Positions 22,782 to 33,249 of a DNA stretch of 64,000 nt are shown here, piece by piece. Each line of letters begins with the position of its first letter. The stretch's first letter is position 1. Source of the DNA: Cladosporium sp. IMV 00045 (taxonomy: Eukaryota > Ascomycota > Dothideomycetes > Cladosporiales > Cladosporiaceae); assembly GCA_001931905.2 (NCBI GenBank), contig MSJI02000136.1, positions 1 to 64,000 of the forward strand, written 5' to 3'. Under the pieces are notes generated by a model. It made no database searches. It was given only the letters and a program-made list of their open reading frames with translations, and was not told where the DNA came from. A program made the position numbers and the translations under genes.

Positions 22782-24558
22782 TGAGCAGATCTGGACGTGA
22801 ATGATGTGGAAGTTCAGCTCTGGGTGTATACGAATCTGCTGTGACCAGAGACGGCTCATGTAATGAAAGAATAATCAGGAACGTTGACAATGAACTCCTG
22901 CTTTTTGAATCCCAGGCTCACGACAGCTTACGAACTCCACAGCTGATGATGTTACCTTCATCCAAACAGATATTTCCACATGCAGAATGCCTGCGTAGAG
23001 TGATGTATGAATCCAATGAAGTGGAAACCGTCGACGTAGCATTGTACACGCCATCGCCTTGCAACAAACAAACGAGCAAAAACACCCCAAACCCACAAAG
23101 CAGCAGGACCAACAAAGACAACAAAACAACCCCTCAAGAGCAATGAAGCATACCAAAACGCGGTCTTCCTCGGGGACGATCAGGACAAAGCAGGCGTAAA
23201 GCTCGGAAGCACACTCAGTCGTAGCCTTGTAGATCCCTCTCCGGACCTGAATCGCGTAGTGAAAAGGCGATGAATTCCCTCCGAGGCAATCGTCTGACAT
23301 GACAAAACTCCGCTGTTACGACTCGTCGTTGCCTGCAAACACAGGATCTTGCGCTGCTCGTGACCAGGTGCGTGGATCGTTGGTTTGGGCTCCCGCGGGG
23401 ACTGATAAGGCCTCATGAGTTTGACGGGGACTTGAAGGTTCGATACTTGCGGTAATCTATGGCTTTCCTAATCGAAACGGCACGATGGACGGGGTTGTGA
23501 GAGAGCTGCTGTGGCTGGCTTTTTGAAGTCATGAGTCATGAAGAAAGCAGATTCTCCGAGCCATCTTCGAATGGTCCGAGGGAAATGCCCGGATGTGTAC
23601 GGAACTGCCATCTCTCACTAGATGTGAAGTTCATCTTGTCGTCAAAAATACACATCTCACCTCTTGTCGCCTGGTCGCTAAGACCCTGAGATCCAGCAAC
23701 TACAGAGAGTCGGATGCTAGGCGCGGACGTTCAACCGAATTTTTCTGGACCACAGTCCCTCTTCTTCTCAGGCCGCAACGATATGCTTTCACTGATACCA
23801 ACCCAAGAATCCCGGATCCACCACTAACAAGAGTTTCAACGCAAACAATGAGCAGAGCATCGGAAATCTCGGCGCACAAGAGAGAAAAGGGCCAGGCACA
23901 AGGCCGGTCCAAGACCTGCTAGGGCTGAAGTGGCACACACAGACCTAATCGCCGTAACAGCGGTAAGTCCAAAATGAGAAAGCGTTTGTAAGGCTGAACG
24001 GAGTCAAGGAAAGAAGGCTGAGAGGACCGGGGAAAGTTTGAGAGGGCTGAATGAATTGACGAATGCGGAGTTCGCGTACCACAGCACATCAACGCCGCAA
24101 GCGATCGATGTTCCATGTGAGCCGAGGGAGAGCACGACGAGATCATCAAAATCGCATCAGCAACAGTAGATGCGAACTCATCATGCGTTGGCGTGCCGCG
24201 CCGCAAGCCCTTGCCTTGTGTGCCGCAGTAACCTTGACGCGAGGCGCCGATAGGGCGAAACATACCCAAGAAAGGATGATGATGCCAAACGATTCATTTC
24301 CGCTTGCCAGTTCGGGTCATGTAGAGAGTGAGGCAAGACGGACTTGGGAGCGCATAGGGCGGAAGGGAAAGATATTTTGTCCGCCGCTCGGCTTTAGCAA
24401 GGGAATGATGGGGAGTTGTACTCTTTTTCGACACCGAGGAGCGAGCCTCCATGATGCCAGGGCGTTGGCTGTGGATACGATGGCGCTAGGATGTAGAGCG
24501 ATAGCGCGATTTGTATTGGCCGTTTGAGAGTGGGATGGCACTTGGCAATGATGATGAG
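22782..24558. other. Long gene-poor interval
   Basis: About 1.8 kb downstream of the DUF726 gene. Several 60-150 codon ORFs occur on both strands, but they overlap each other, many lack ATG starts and none shows a family signature. No RIP signature (CA and TG are frequent). I see no gene I can support. Confidence 0.35.
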
Positions 24559-25194
24559 TTAAAGTTTCGTCGCTGAATTTGGCCTGATAGCGTCGTTTAC
24601 ATAGGGCGTAAGAGAGGGAAAAGGTGGCTCGGTGCGATGGAGAATATGGGCCATGGCTCGGGGACTCTTGCGTGACGTTTCTGTACTCCTGGGGTCTGGA
24701 GATGAGCTGGGGCAGAACCAGGAATCCATTAATAAGTAGTGGAGTGGCAGTTCTGAAAAGAGCTTGAAAGGGTTGTGATCGACTGATCGCGACATCTCAG
24801 CGAAGTAGGCATCTCCGTCGTACCGACTCCGAAGGATGAGATAGGTACAGCACACCCATCGGCACTGGGAATTAGCGAAGGATGTCCACGACATCGTAGA
24901 ATCTGCTAGCGTGTCATAATTGTTAGCAAATTTCGCCATGAAGCGCACTGTTGCTGCACTATGTGTAAGGCAAAGAGCAAGGTGTTCGGTACTCGGTCGG
25001 TATAACGGGTCTTGGCCTTGGCTATTCATCTGGGCATATTGGATTGGGGAGACTTGGAGGATGATGGGTGATACTATTGCCAGATGGAGCCGCGCCAGGA
25101 TAACACTTTCACCGAAACTTGCGTGCAAGAAATAGGGCTCGTCGATGGTCAATATCGCATACACGTAAGTGAGTTTCCAGAGGTCTTGAAGCAT
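24559..25194 (-). CDS. Orphan ORF, 211 aa, doubtful
   Basis: An ATG-initiated frame of 211 codons on the minus strand, begun at 25194. The protein starts MLQDLWKLTYVYAILTIDEP and contains a moderately hydrophobic segment (about residues 29-50) and several Cys/Trp residues. I recognise no domain. Length alone is the main support. Codon use is less biased than in nearby real genes, and the flanking 3 kb is otherwise empty, so a chance ORF is the main alternative. Confidence 0.2.
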   Translation of the reverse strand: MLQDLWKLTYVYAILTIDEPYFLHASFGESVILARLHLAIVSPIILQVSPIQYAQMNSQGQDPLYRPSTEHLALCLTHSAATVRFMAKFANNYDTLADSTMSWTSFANSQCRWVCCTYLILRSRYDGDAYFAEMSRSVDHNPFKLFSELPLHYLLMDSWFCPSSSPDPRSTETSRKSPRAMAHILHRTEPPFPSLTPYVNDAIRPNSATKL

Positions 25195-26524
25195 ACCTCA
25201 CGGATGTGTTCATGGAGATACCACCACTAAGGTCAACAGTAAAAAGCGATATCCCCAGACAAATGAAGGTGGGATGAGGGTTTCTTGCCGTGATAGCCGT
25301 GGTGTGTGACTAGGGAATAGGACGTTATTGCACCGCATGGACGCGCAAGTCGCAGGGAGAAGCCAGGCGTGCCATGCTTGACATGTGCATCAGCATGCCA
25401 CCGAAGGGCACGAGCAGAGACAGGTCGAGGAGACGAGAGCTCACTATTCGCCGCGCGATTTGGCAACGGGCATAAATGTTTCAAAGGTGCCTTGCAGTAG
25501 GCCAAGGACCGGATAGAAGAAGATGGGCAAATTGACAAGATCCCGTGGCAGTCACAGAGCGCCGCCGAGAGAGTGCCAGCCAAATATGGCTGTGGCGGCG
25601 CCTGGCAAGCCGAGAGAGTTGAGGGAGGTATTGGCACGCGGCGTCAGACTGGCGACACCATTATGGGTTTGACTGCTACCTCCGTTAAGGCTGAGACCAC
25701 AAGACTGTCTGCTGAGTGGCTCGGGTAGAGATACTGTATGTAAGTGAGGACATATTCAGAATGTGGTCATCGAAGAAGGCAGCAGTCGATTGGAGTAGCG
25801 CCGAGGAGGTTGAATCGATGGTGATGGGATCTATCGAGACGAGGCAAAAGTCAAACACATGGTGTCGCTGTGATAGCCTTTGCCCTTCTGGCCGTGAATG
25901 CCGTCTTGACTCTTGCCGGCCCAGTCCTTGAGTCTTAGGTGCAGAGAGGCCGATCGCGGGCGCAATTTGATAGAGGGAGAGGCGACGTCACGTGACAATA
26001 GCCCTCACTCGTCAAATCAAGTCTCTCAGCATCAAAATCCCTCGTCTTCGCAGCAGGCCTCACTTCTCACGGCGTTACTACAGGCGCCAACGAGCATCAC
26101 CACCGCCGCCGCCGAATGCCATGGCCTGTCCGCCCCGGCGTCGACGGCTGTGCGACATGTGCTGCGAAGGCGTCCGCTCGTCCTCCTCCTTGGCCTTCCA
26201 TCTGAGTGGACGTGCTCATCCGCCAAGTACCCAACTTTCTTGGATGACTTGGCATTAGATCGTCTTCGTCGTCTACCCAAGCACTCGGCGGAGTGTGCAG
26301 GAGGAGTGGGCAGCCATGGCACCGCCTGATTACCTGAATACATAGACCAACTGAGCCTCCTCCTCCCCTCCTCATGCCGTCCGTCACCACCACCGCCATC
26401 ACCGCCAGCATCTCTCCCAGGAGGTGCCCATCGCCCACCATCAACACCCGGCCAGGTCCCTCCGCTGGCTCATGATCACTGCGGCACCGCCGCCTGTACC
26501 ACGCAGCACGCTGGCTCTGTCTCC
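25195..26524. other. Intergenic, upstream of membrane protein gene
   Basis: 1.3 kb. The last 500 bp are C-rich with many CACC and CCGCC runs, typical of the 5' leaders seen elsewhere in this window. ORFs here lack clear starts or domains. Confidence 0.35.
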
Positions 26525-27484
26525 ATGACCATGTCTGACTCGGCGCCTTCGACTGCGCCAGATACCTCCAAATCCCGACCGATGCTCGTCGACCCTTTCG
26601 CCAGCCCGGCTTCTCACGCGGTCGACACGCCCAGGTATCCCGAGCCCTGCGCCCAGCTACCGCCCAGGACCTCGGAACGTGTCACAAGCGACGAGACATT
26701 GGCGACAGGCGAGGAACAACAGCCTGCGACGAACCTCACCAACGGCTCTGTGTATAAGAGTGCTTCCATGTCCTCGGCCGGCCAAAGCTCTACATTAACG
26801 GGCATGTCATCATTCGATCTCGAGAAGGGAATAGCAAAGGAACAGGGCAAACAGAATAGACGGAGCAAAGGGGATAGCGGTAGAGATCCAGAGAAGGCTT
26901 TCTATAGCGCCCAATCGCCTCGATCAAATCGTTCGCCTCGTCAGTCACTCCACCCGTCAAGAGACGATGCCGCAAGCGCGACCTTTTCAGATGTCGACTC
27001 CGAGATCGACGCTGGTCTCGCCTTGCAAGAAGAAAAGGCAATGAAGATCCTCTTCTTCCTGTCTGGCCCCGTCTTTGCGCTGTCCTTGCTCAACCTCATC
27101 TGGACTCTCATTTCTCTCGTCATCACCACCCTATCGCAACCCGTACGCCTCTGCGCGCGACGCATCACATATGGCCAACAACTCGCCTCGTTACTCGGCC
27201 CTGCTCTCAATCTCCAACTAAAATCCATCTACACGCCACTGCCACCTCACGCAAACGAAGATGGTGTCTTTCACCCTGGCATGCTCGTCTTCGTCCACCT
27301 CGTCAGTCCTGTCCTCAGTATCGGCGTCATAGTCGCAGCCTGGGTTGTCGCGGGATACTGGCTCATGGCTGGTATCGTTGGCGATCCCGCTGGTATGGAC
27401 AAGCGCGACGACGGCAAGGAGACCGTCCTCGGCCTGCGCCGCTGGTGGGAGAATCTGATGCTCAAGGGCATCAATCTCAACTAA
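26525..27484 (+). CDS. Fungal two-pass membrane protein, uncharacterised
   Basis: A single-exon 319-aa protein from ATG 26525 (an alternative ATG lies two codons later). Residues 1-170 are Ser/Thr/Pro/Asp-rich and disordered. Two hydrophobic segments follow: about 173-200 (ILFFLSGPVFALSLLNLIWT and onward) and about 257-285 (MLVFVHLVSPVLSIGVIVAA and onward). Between them lies a short loop with RITYGQQLASLLGPALNLQL. The tail is short and charged, with RRWWENLMLKG. I know no assigned function. The good codon bias and clean two-segment topology support a real gene. Confidence 0.75.
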   Translation: MTMSDSAPSTAPDTSKSRPMLVDPFASPASHAVDTPRYPEPCAQLPPRTSERVTSDETLATGEEQQPATNLTNGSVYKSASMSSAGQSSTLTGMSSFDLEKGIAKEQGKQNRRSKGDSGRDPEKAFYSAQSPRSNRSPRQSLHPSRDDAASATFSDVDSEIDAGLALQEEKAMKILFFLSGPVFALSLLNLIWTLISLVITTLSQPVRLCARRITYGQQLASLLGPALNLQLKSIYTPLPPHANEDGVFHPGMLVFVHLVSPVLSIGVIVAAWVVAGYWLMAGIVGDPAGMDKRDDGKETVLGLRRWWENLMLKGINLN

Positions 27485-28913
27485 AGAAGAAAAATCTCCA
27501 CTCTTTGAGACTTTGTCTCAGACCGCGACAATTTTCTGCTTTGCTTTTTGGCGACGGCGTTGGTCTACGGCTATCATGAAGGATGGCTTGACGATATCAT
27601 GGGGTTAGTGCACGGCGACTGCACGTGTGTTGCCTTTTTTTGCTTTTTGGGATTTTATGCGAACAAGATACCTCTTTGTGCCGCTTTCAAGGCATTCTGC
27701 GCGGAAATCAGGGATATGATCACTATCAGTTATTAGCGATGGCGTTGGCGGAGCTTCATCTTTTTGCTACCACAGATTCAAATCGAACATAATATGCATC
27801 CTCACGAGTGGCTTTTTACTCGTTTTCAAATCATCGTTCCGCTCTCATGTCGTTTCACATATCATTATTCTACACACATTTGCCCGTTCAACTTTGGGAG
27901 GCAAAAAGCCCGCCGCTCGATCCCATCGCATCTGTTCCTGCAGTCCAACAAGTCAGCCTACCAACGAACGTACGTACATCGCCTTTGTGTTCTGGCCCCA
28001 AATAAGCGAGCGTTTTCTCGCTTCGAACATTATTCTTCCCCATGTTGATCGTCCAAATCCTTCCCGCGACACCCGCTCTCTCATTCTCGCGCATCTCAAT
28101 CTATTAACCGAGGGCGAGAACAGAAAACAAATGTGAGTACCCTGCGAGATGCACTTTTTTGCCGATGCCCGCCTCACCCACCAACCACCACAATACTCCC
28201 GACTCTCCATCAACTCGCGGTGCGCAGGCCCCAGCTCGCCATAGAAACCATCAGCGCTTCGTACAGCAGACCAATCAAGAGCCAGCTTCTTCTGCCCTGC
28301 TCGGGGCTGTCGAGGCTGTGCTCGTCGTAACTCGCGCAATGCGCCTTTTTATCACCAAATTCCAATCTATCTACCTTTTCTATGACATGCCTAGGGCACA
28401 AAGGGGGGAGCAACGCCCTGCAGGCGTGGCGCGAGCTTGCATGAGGGATATTTCATGTCATCCTGACCTGTCGAAGGCTGTCTGCGTAACGGAGCTCTGC
28501 GGTTTGGGGGCTTGGCTTTGCTGGGCTGGTGAGGAGGGAAGGGTCTAGATCTGAACAGGTCCTTTGGCAACTGTGTACTTGTGATAGGTACCAGTCTACC
28601 TAAGGGAGGTGTTGTTACGACTGGGTTTGTGTGAGGTGTCGACAGCCTTGCCGGCTGGTCGAGGTCGAGCTGGTGAAGCGTATGCTTGTCTGTAGCGTTC
28701 CGGTGCTGGAGCGGGATGAGGTGCACTAGTGCAATATCACGGCTAACGATTTCATGTTGCCAGCCTCCTGAGGGTCACAATGAGGAAGATCATTTGCATC
28801 ATTTTGGGTCATGAACACACCCCGACGATTCCTTCGGGAGAGTTAGAGTTGTGTTTATATAATTAGAAGGGTCTTCTGATCTCTCATCCATTGGTGTACA
28901 ACAGTACATCGCA
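27485..28913. other. Intergenic before tRNA-Asp
   Basis: 1.4 kb between the membrane protein gene and the tRNA. Overlapping short ORFs on both strands, none convincing. No repeat recognised. Confidence 0.35.
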
Positions 28914-29000
28914 TCCTCAATGGTCTAGTGGCTATGATTTCCGCTTGTCACTAACCACGACAAGCCGCGGGAGACCAGGGTTCGATTCCCTGTTGGGGAG
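28914..29000 (+). tRNA. tRNA-Asp (GTC anticodon) with 15-nt intron
   Basis: The acceptor stem pairs TCCTCAA (28914-28920) with TTGGGGA (28993-28999); the discriminator is G29000. The T arm is CAGGG / loop TTCGATT / CCCTG (28976-28992). The anticodon stem TCCGC (28940-28944) pairs with GCGGG (28967-28971), and the loop carries GTC at 28947-28949. A 15-nt intron (28951-28965) sits after position 37, the canonical site, and its GACAAGC can pair with the GCTTGTC of the anticodon arm, as tRNA introns usually do. The mature tRNA would be 72 nt before CCA. No T-run terminator occurs immediately downstream; the first TTTT is near 29070. Confidence 0.92.
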
Positions 29001-30758
29001 ATCTCAGAAATGACTTCTCTTACTACTATCCAAGTCTTCCGGTGCTGGCTAACCAGCATTGTCCTGATTCTTTTGCTTTTTGTCGAAGGGTTTGCTTTTG
29101 CTTGTCTGCTGTGTGCAACCAAATACATCTGAGCGGGTTTAAGCCCACAGGTGAACACAAATGATTGGGTCTGGCAATCATATCGTACGCGTATGGAGGT
29201 TGCAGCTTTGACAAACGCAGCTCGATCTCTCAAGTGCAGTTGGCAACCCGTTGGCGATTGTCACCGCAGTCAATTCCATCAGCCTTATTTCACTGTGCGG
29301 CTGACGTTCCCTCTGCCTGGCTAACATCATTGTCGTCATGTGGTGGTTTCTCTTCCTCTGGCTTCGCAGTGTAATAAATGGTGGCAGCCGATATGGTCTC
29401 CTCGTAGCTGAATGCATGGATGACTTCTGCGTTCGCAAGTCGTCGTAGCAACGGCGTGCAGATGTCGTATTCATCACCACTCATATGGACAGAGACCATT
29501 CGTTCGAAAGACTCCGGCTCTTCTGAGTTTGTCATGTTAGTAGTCATTTCGGGGAGGTGATTTGTGTCGACCAGAAAGTAAGAGTGCGAGTAGTAATAAT
29601 TGTATAAGGGAGAGATTGGATGATCTAAACCATGAAGTCTGTACTATATGCAGGAAGGAGGAGATCTGGAGGGGGCTTATCTTATACGCTTGCGCCCTTC
29701 GTCATCGTGACATGACTCCGCATTTAGAAGTTAACCGGCTGGATCGCTGGCTACGCATCTAACATCTACCTCACCCAGAACCTTTTGGGCTTGTAACCCT
29801 TACCCGACCGCTTCGCAGCGTTGAAGCCTCGTTCCAACCCATTATTCGATACTACTCAAACGACAGTCCCTAAAAGGTCCTACGACGTCTAGAGTAAAGG
29901 AGACTCTCGCTGAATTGCTTGGCCGCCATAAGCATCAATGAGATTGCCATCGATGTCGTACCACTTCGGGAACGGTCCAATCCACAGCACACGTCATAGC
30001 AATACCAAACAATGTGAGTTGCAAAGAAGACTTCACGATGTCTGTTCGTGTACTCTTAGTGGAGTTCCCTTCGAAAGAATCGGCGAATCTGTTCAAGAAC
30101 TCTTGATATAGAGATCCAAGCTTATTCGAGTCACAGGATTCATCGAACGACTAGGTGGCTATATATCATAAATATCCTTCAAGGGGCAGTCTTTCTGCGA
30201 TACCTATTTGATAATGCAGTTGCAAAAAGCCGAGCCTGCTGACGGGATCCAGGGGGGCGGGGAAATAGTCTTTACTCGAATTGTACACCGGTCAAGTCAT
30301 GATCAAACACTCTTCTTTTGGCCAAGTTCGGTGGTTCGGGTGCAAATGCAGATCTGGAGGAAACGAATCGATATCATTTGTGGGAAATCCGTGACCTTGA
30401 GTTAGCCGAGCCCAGAGCGACTTCTATGCTCAGCAGCCATGACTTTCAGAGCTATCTCAGCCCCAAGCACTAGTTCCACGCCACATAGCTGCAAAGAGCA
30501 TCTGGTGTTTAACTCGAGAGACTACGAGGAAGAAAGATGCAAACTTGGATTCTTGGTCGTTATTTGGCAACGACTGGGCAACGGCTGGGCGTCACCTGGA
30601 CATAAAAGCGATGGCAGAGAACGACGGAGTAAGTTCTGTATCTTGATCTTCCCCCATCGCCTTACCTCTCTTCACTTTTAAATGACATAGTTCCGATTCT
30701 CGCTCCTTCTTTGGATGTCAAAAGAGCATCGCTGTCACCGCCGGAAAGCTTGTCAGCC
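29001..30758. other. Intergenic between tRNA and sugar transporter
   Basis: 1.75 kb, AT-richer than gene regions, with one small ORF (29290-29547, listed separately). The rest shows no recognisable feature; CA and TG dinucleotides are common, so it is not strongly RIP-mutated. Confidence 0.35.
29290..29547 (-). CDS. Small acidic ORF, 85 aa, unassigned
   Basis: An ATG-initiated 85-codon frame on the minus strand. The protein is acidic, begins MTTNMTNSEEPESFERMVSV, has a compact middle (DICTPLLRRLANAEVIHAFS) and ends in a Glu/Asp/Pro-rich tail. Synonymous sites look mildly coding-like. It could be a genuine small protein, a terminal exon of a larger decayed gene, or chance. No family recognised. 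Confidence 0.3.
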   Translation of the reverse strand: MTTNMTNSEEPESFERMVSVHMSGDEYDICTPLLRRLANAEVIHAFSYEETISAATIYYTAKPEEEKPPHDDNDVSQAEGTSAAQ

Positions 30759-32493
30759 ATGTCCGTTGAAGTCAAGACCGCGAACGACCAAGACGTCAAG
30801 CCCTTCGCCGAACATGACAACACCGTCTGGGGCACCCAGACTGAACTGATTCAGGCCGCTCATGCCGCCTCCGATGAAGAGACCCGCCTCCCGCGCAAGG
30901 AGCTTTTCTCCCGCTATATGCCAGCTGTGCTCTTCAGCGCTGGTCTCAGTATGGCCCTCGTAATGGAAGGCATGGATGTCGGCCTCATCAACAACTTTTT
31001 CGCCCACACAGCCTACTTGGACAAGTTCGGCTGGCCTGACGCCCAGGGCGAGCAGCATATTCCCGCTTCCTGGCAGTCCGCTATCAGCACTGGTAACAAT
31101 GTTGGGAGCGTTATAGGTCTGCTGTTGAATGGATACTTGCAGTCGCGTTTTGGCTCCCGAAGGGTATACATGGGTGCTATGCTGCTTATGGCTTGCACCA
31201 TATTCATGCTCTTTTTCGCTCACAGCGTCCAAATGCTTCTCGCCGCAAACATCCTCTGTGGTATTCCATGGGGCATCTTCCAGACGCTCACGACTGCCTA
31301 TGCCGCCGAGATTTGTCCACCAGCTTTGCGCGGATACCTAACCGCCTGGGTCTCTATGTGCTGGGGCTGCGGCTCATTCATCGCTGCCGGCGTGTTAAGG
31401 GGCTCGCTCGACCTTCAAGGCGATGCTGGCTGGCGGGTTCCATATGGTCTGCAGTGGGCTTGGATCCCGCCGCTCATTCTTATCAGCTACTTCGCCCCCG
31501 AGTCGCCCTGGTACCTTATACGCCGTGAAAAGGTTGAAGAGGCCAAAATGGCACTACGCCGCCTTGCTCGCAAGGGATTCTACACGGAGCAAACAATGGC
31601 GCAGACTATTGCCCTAATGCAGCACACCAACGAAATGGAGCGACTCGAGGCTGCCGATTCCAGCTACAAAGACTGCTTCCGGGGGAGCAATATACGTCGC
31701 ACCGGAATCGTGTGCATGGCGTGGCTTATCCAGATTCTCAACGGGCAATCTATCACGAGCTACGCTGCTATCTTTCTCCGGTCTGCGGGTATGGGCGATA
31801 TCGCAGCCTTCAATTTCAACATGGGAATTCAGTCAGTCAACATTGTTTGCACTATAGTCGCTATCGCTCTTATGGGTACACTCGGTCGCCGCGTATTCTA
31901 CTTGTGGGGCTCCGCAGGCATTGGTTTGTGTATGCTAGCCATCGGCATCCTAGGGTTTGTCCCCGGCCAAGGTAGCAGCCGCATCCTCATCGGTCTCGCT
32001 TCGATTCTGATCTTGGTTCAAATCGCATTCAAGGTTTCTCTCGGCCCAACGACTTATGTCATCGTTGGAGAGATACCTTCGAGCCGCGTTCGCGCTCAGA
32101 CCATCGTCTTGGGTCGCGCGGTTTATGTTTGTGGCCAGCTGGTTGTCTCTCAGTTGAATCCCCGTATGCTCAACCAAGGTGGCGATGCTTGGAACTGGGG
32201 CCCAAAAGCTGGCCTTTTTTACTTTGGTCTTTGCTTCATTTGGGTACTTTGGATATTCTTCTTTCTTCCAGAAACGATGAACCGCTCATTCGCCGATATC
32301 GATATTCTCTTCCAAAAGAAGACACCTGCACGGCAGTTCAGGAAAGCAGAGATCGATCGTAAGTCTCTTCACTGTATTGAAAACAAAACGCTTTCTCGCA
32401 ATCTCGCTAACGTCCATGTCCTTAGTTTTCGAGATAGTCGGAGCCGATGACGGAAAGGTCGACAAAGGTACTTGTGTCGAGAAGCGAATCTGA
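30759..32493 (+). CDS. MFS sugar transporter, maltose-permease-like
   Basis: Exons 30759-32358 and 32426-32493 with a 67-nt intron (GTAAGT...TAG) give 555 aa. The ATG at 30759 lies in a good context (CAGCCATGTCC); the frame is open farther upstream without an ATG. About twelve membrane segments follow a charged N-terminus of about 70 residues. Sugar-porter landmarks are EGMDVGLINNFF, LQSRFGSRRVYM (TM2-3 loop), the central PESPWYLIRR and the terminal FLPETMNRSFADIDILF. The pattern is closest to alpha-glucoside/maltose-type permeases of the plasma membrane; the actual substrate is unknown. It sits next to a RIP-degraded repeat block and a Gfo/Idh/MocA enzyme, and no regulator is visible nearby. 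Confidence 0.9.
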
Positions 32494-33249
32494 GAAGAAA
32501 AAAGATAAGTTCAGGCAAGCTCAGTTCTTGCTACTTCGCCAGTAGCATATAGAGCTTGCAAGTGAGCAAGATATTGTGGGGAAATTCGTGTGCTTTTGCT
32601 ACATCGTTTTGATAACCTTCGGGACTCAAAGCATGTTCGTTGCCCGTCGCTGAAGGCGGAGCTCCTGTGAAAGACTGTGCAGGAGCTTCTCCGAACCGCC
32701 TGTTTCCAGGTGTCTCTTCTTCTTTATCTGCATCGTGGTCTTCGGTCGTGGTACTTCTATCGGGCGTAATGGTATTACTCTGGAAGGTCTTCGGGGAAGG
32801 ACTTCAAAGTAAACCTACTTCGTTCAGATCGCTAAACATTCTTTTCAAGATTCTGTGAAGTATCGGGAGTCGTCTAAGGGGAACTTTGGGTTTTCAGAAC
32901 ACGTTTCATGGAGGACATGATGGCCAGCAAATGAAACCAGACCAGCTGGGTTGACTTGTTTACTAGGCTTGCCCCAGTCAGTGTACGCACTTGCAGTCTC
33001 AATAAAGTTGAGATCTTATCGGTAGCTTTACCCGGAACTACAAGCCCTATCCTACTATTACAAATCCCGCATTCGAACCGTCCCGTACTATCGGGGTAGC
33101 TTGTAGCTTACGGACCTTTAAGTTTATTCGTCGTACTATACTGCCATAGGGGTGAAGTCTCGAGCACTCACGTTGCTCGCCCCTCCATGCAAGCGTAATG
33201 AGGGAAGGCTCTACCATCTCTGGTATGGTGACGCCCTAACCGCCGACAA
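32494..33249. other. Transition from transporter 3' flank to repeat block
   Basis: The first 500 bp look like ordinary intergenic DNA. 33000-33130 already has RIP-like TA-rich sequence, but 33130-33250 keeps CA and TG dinucleotides and looks unmutated, so the left boundary of the repeat is blurred. No gene. Confidence 0.4.
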
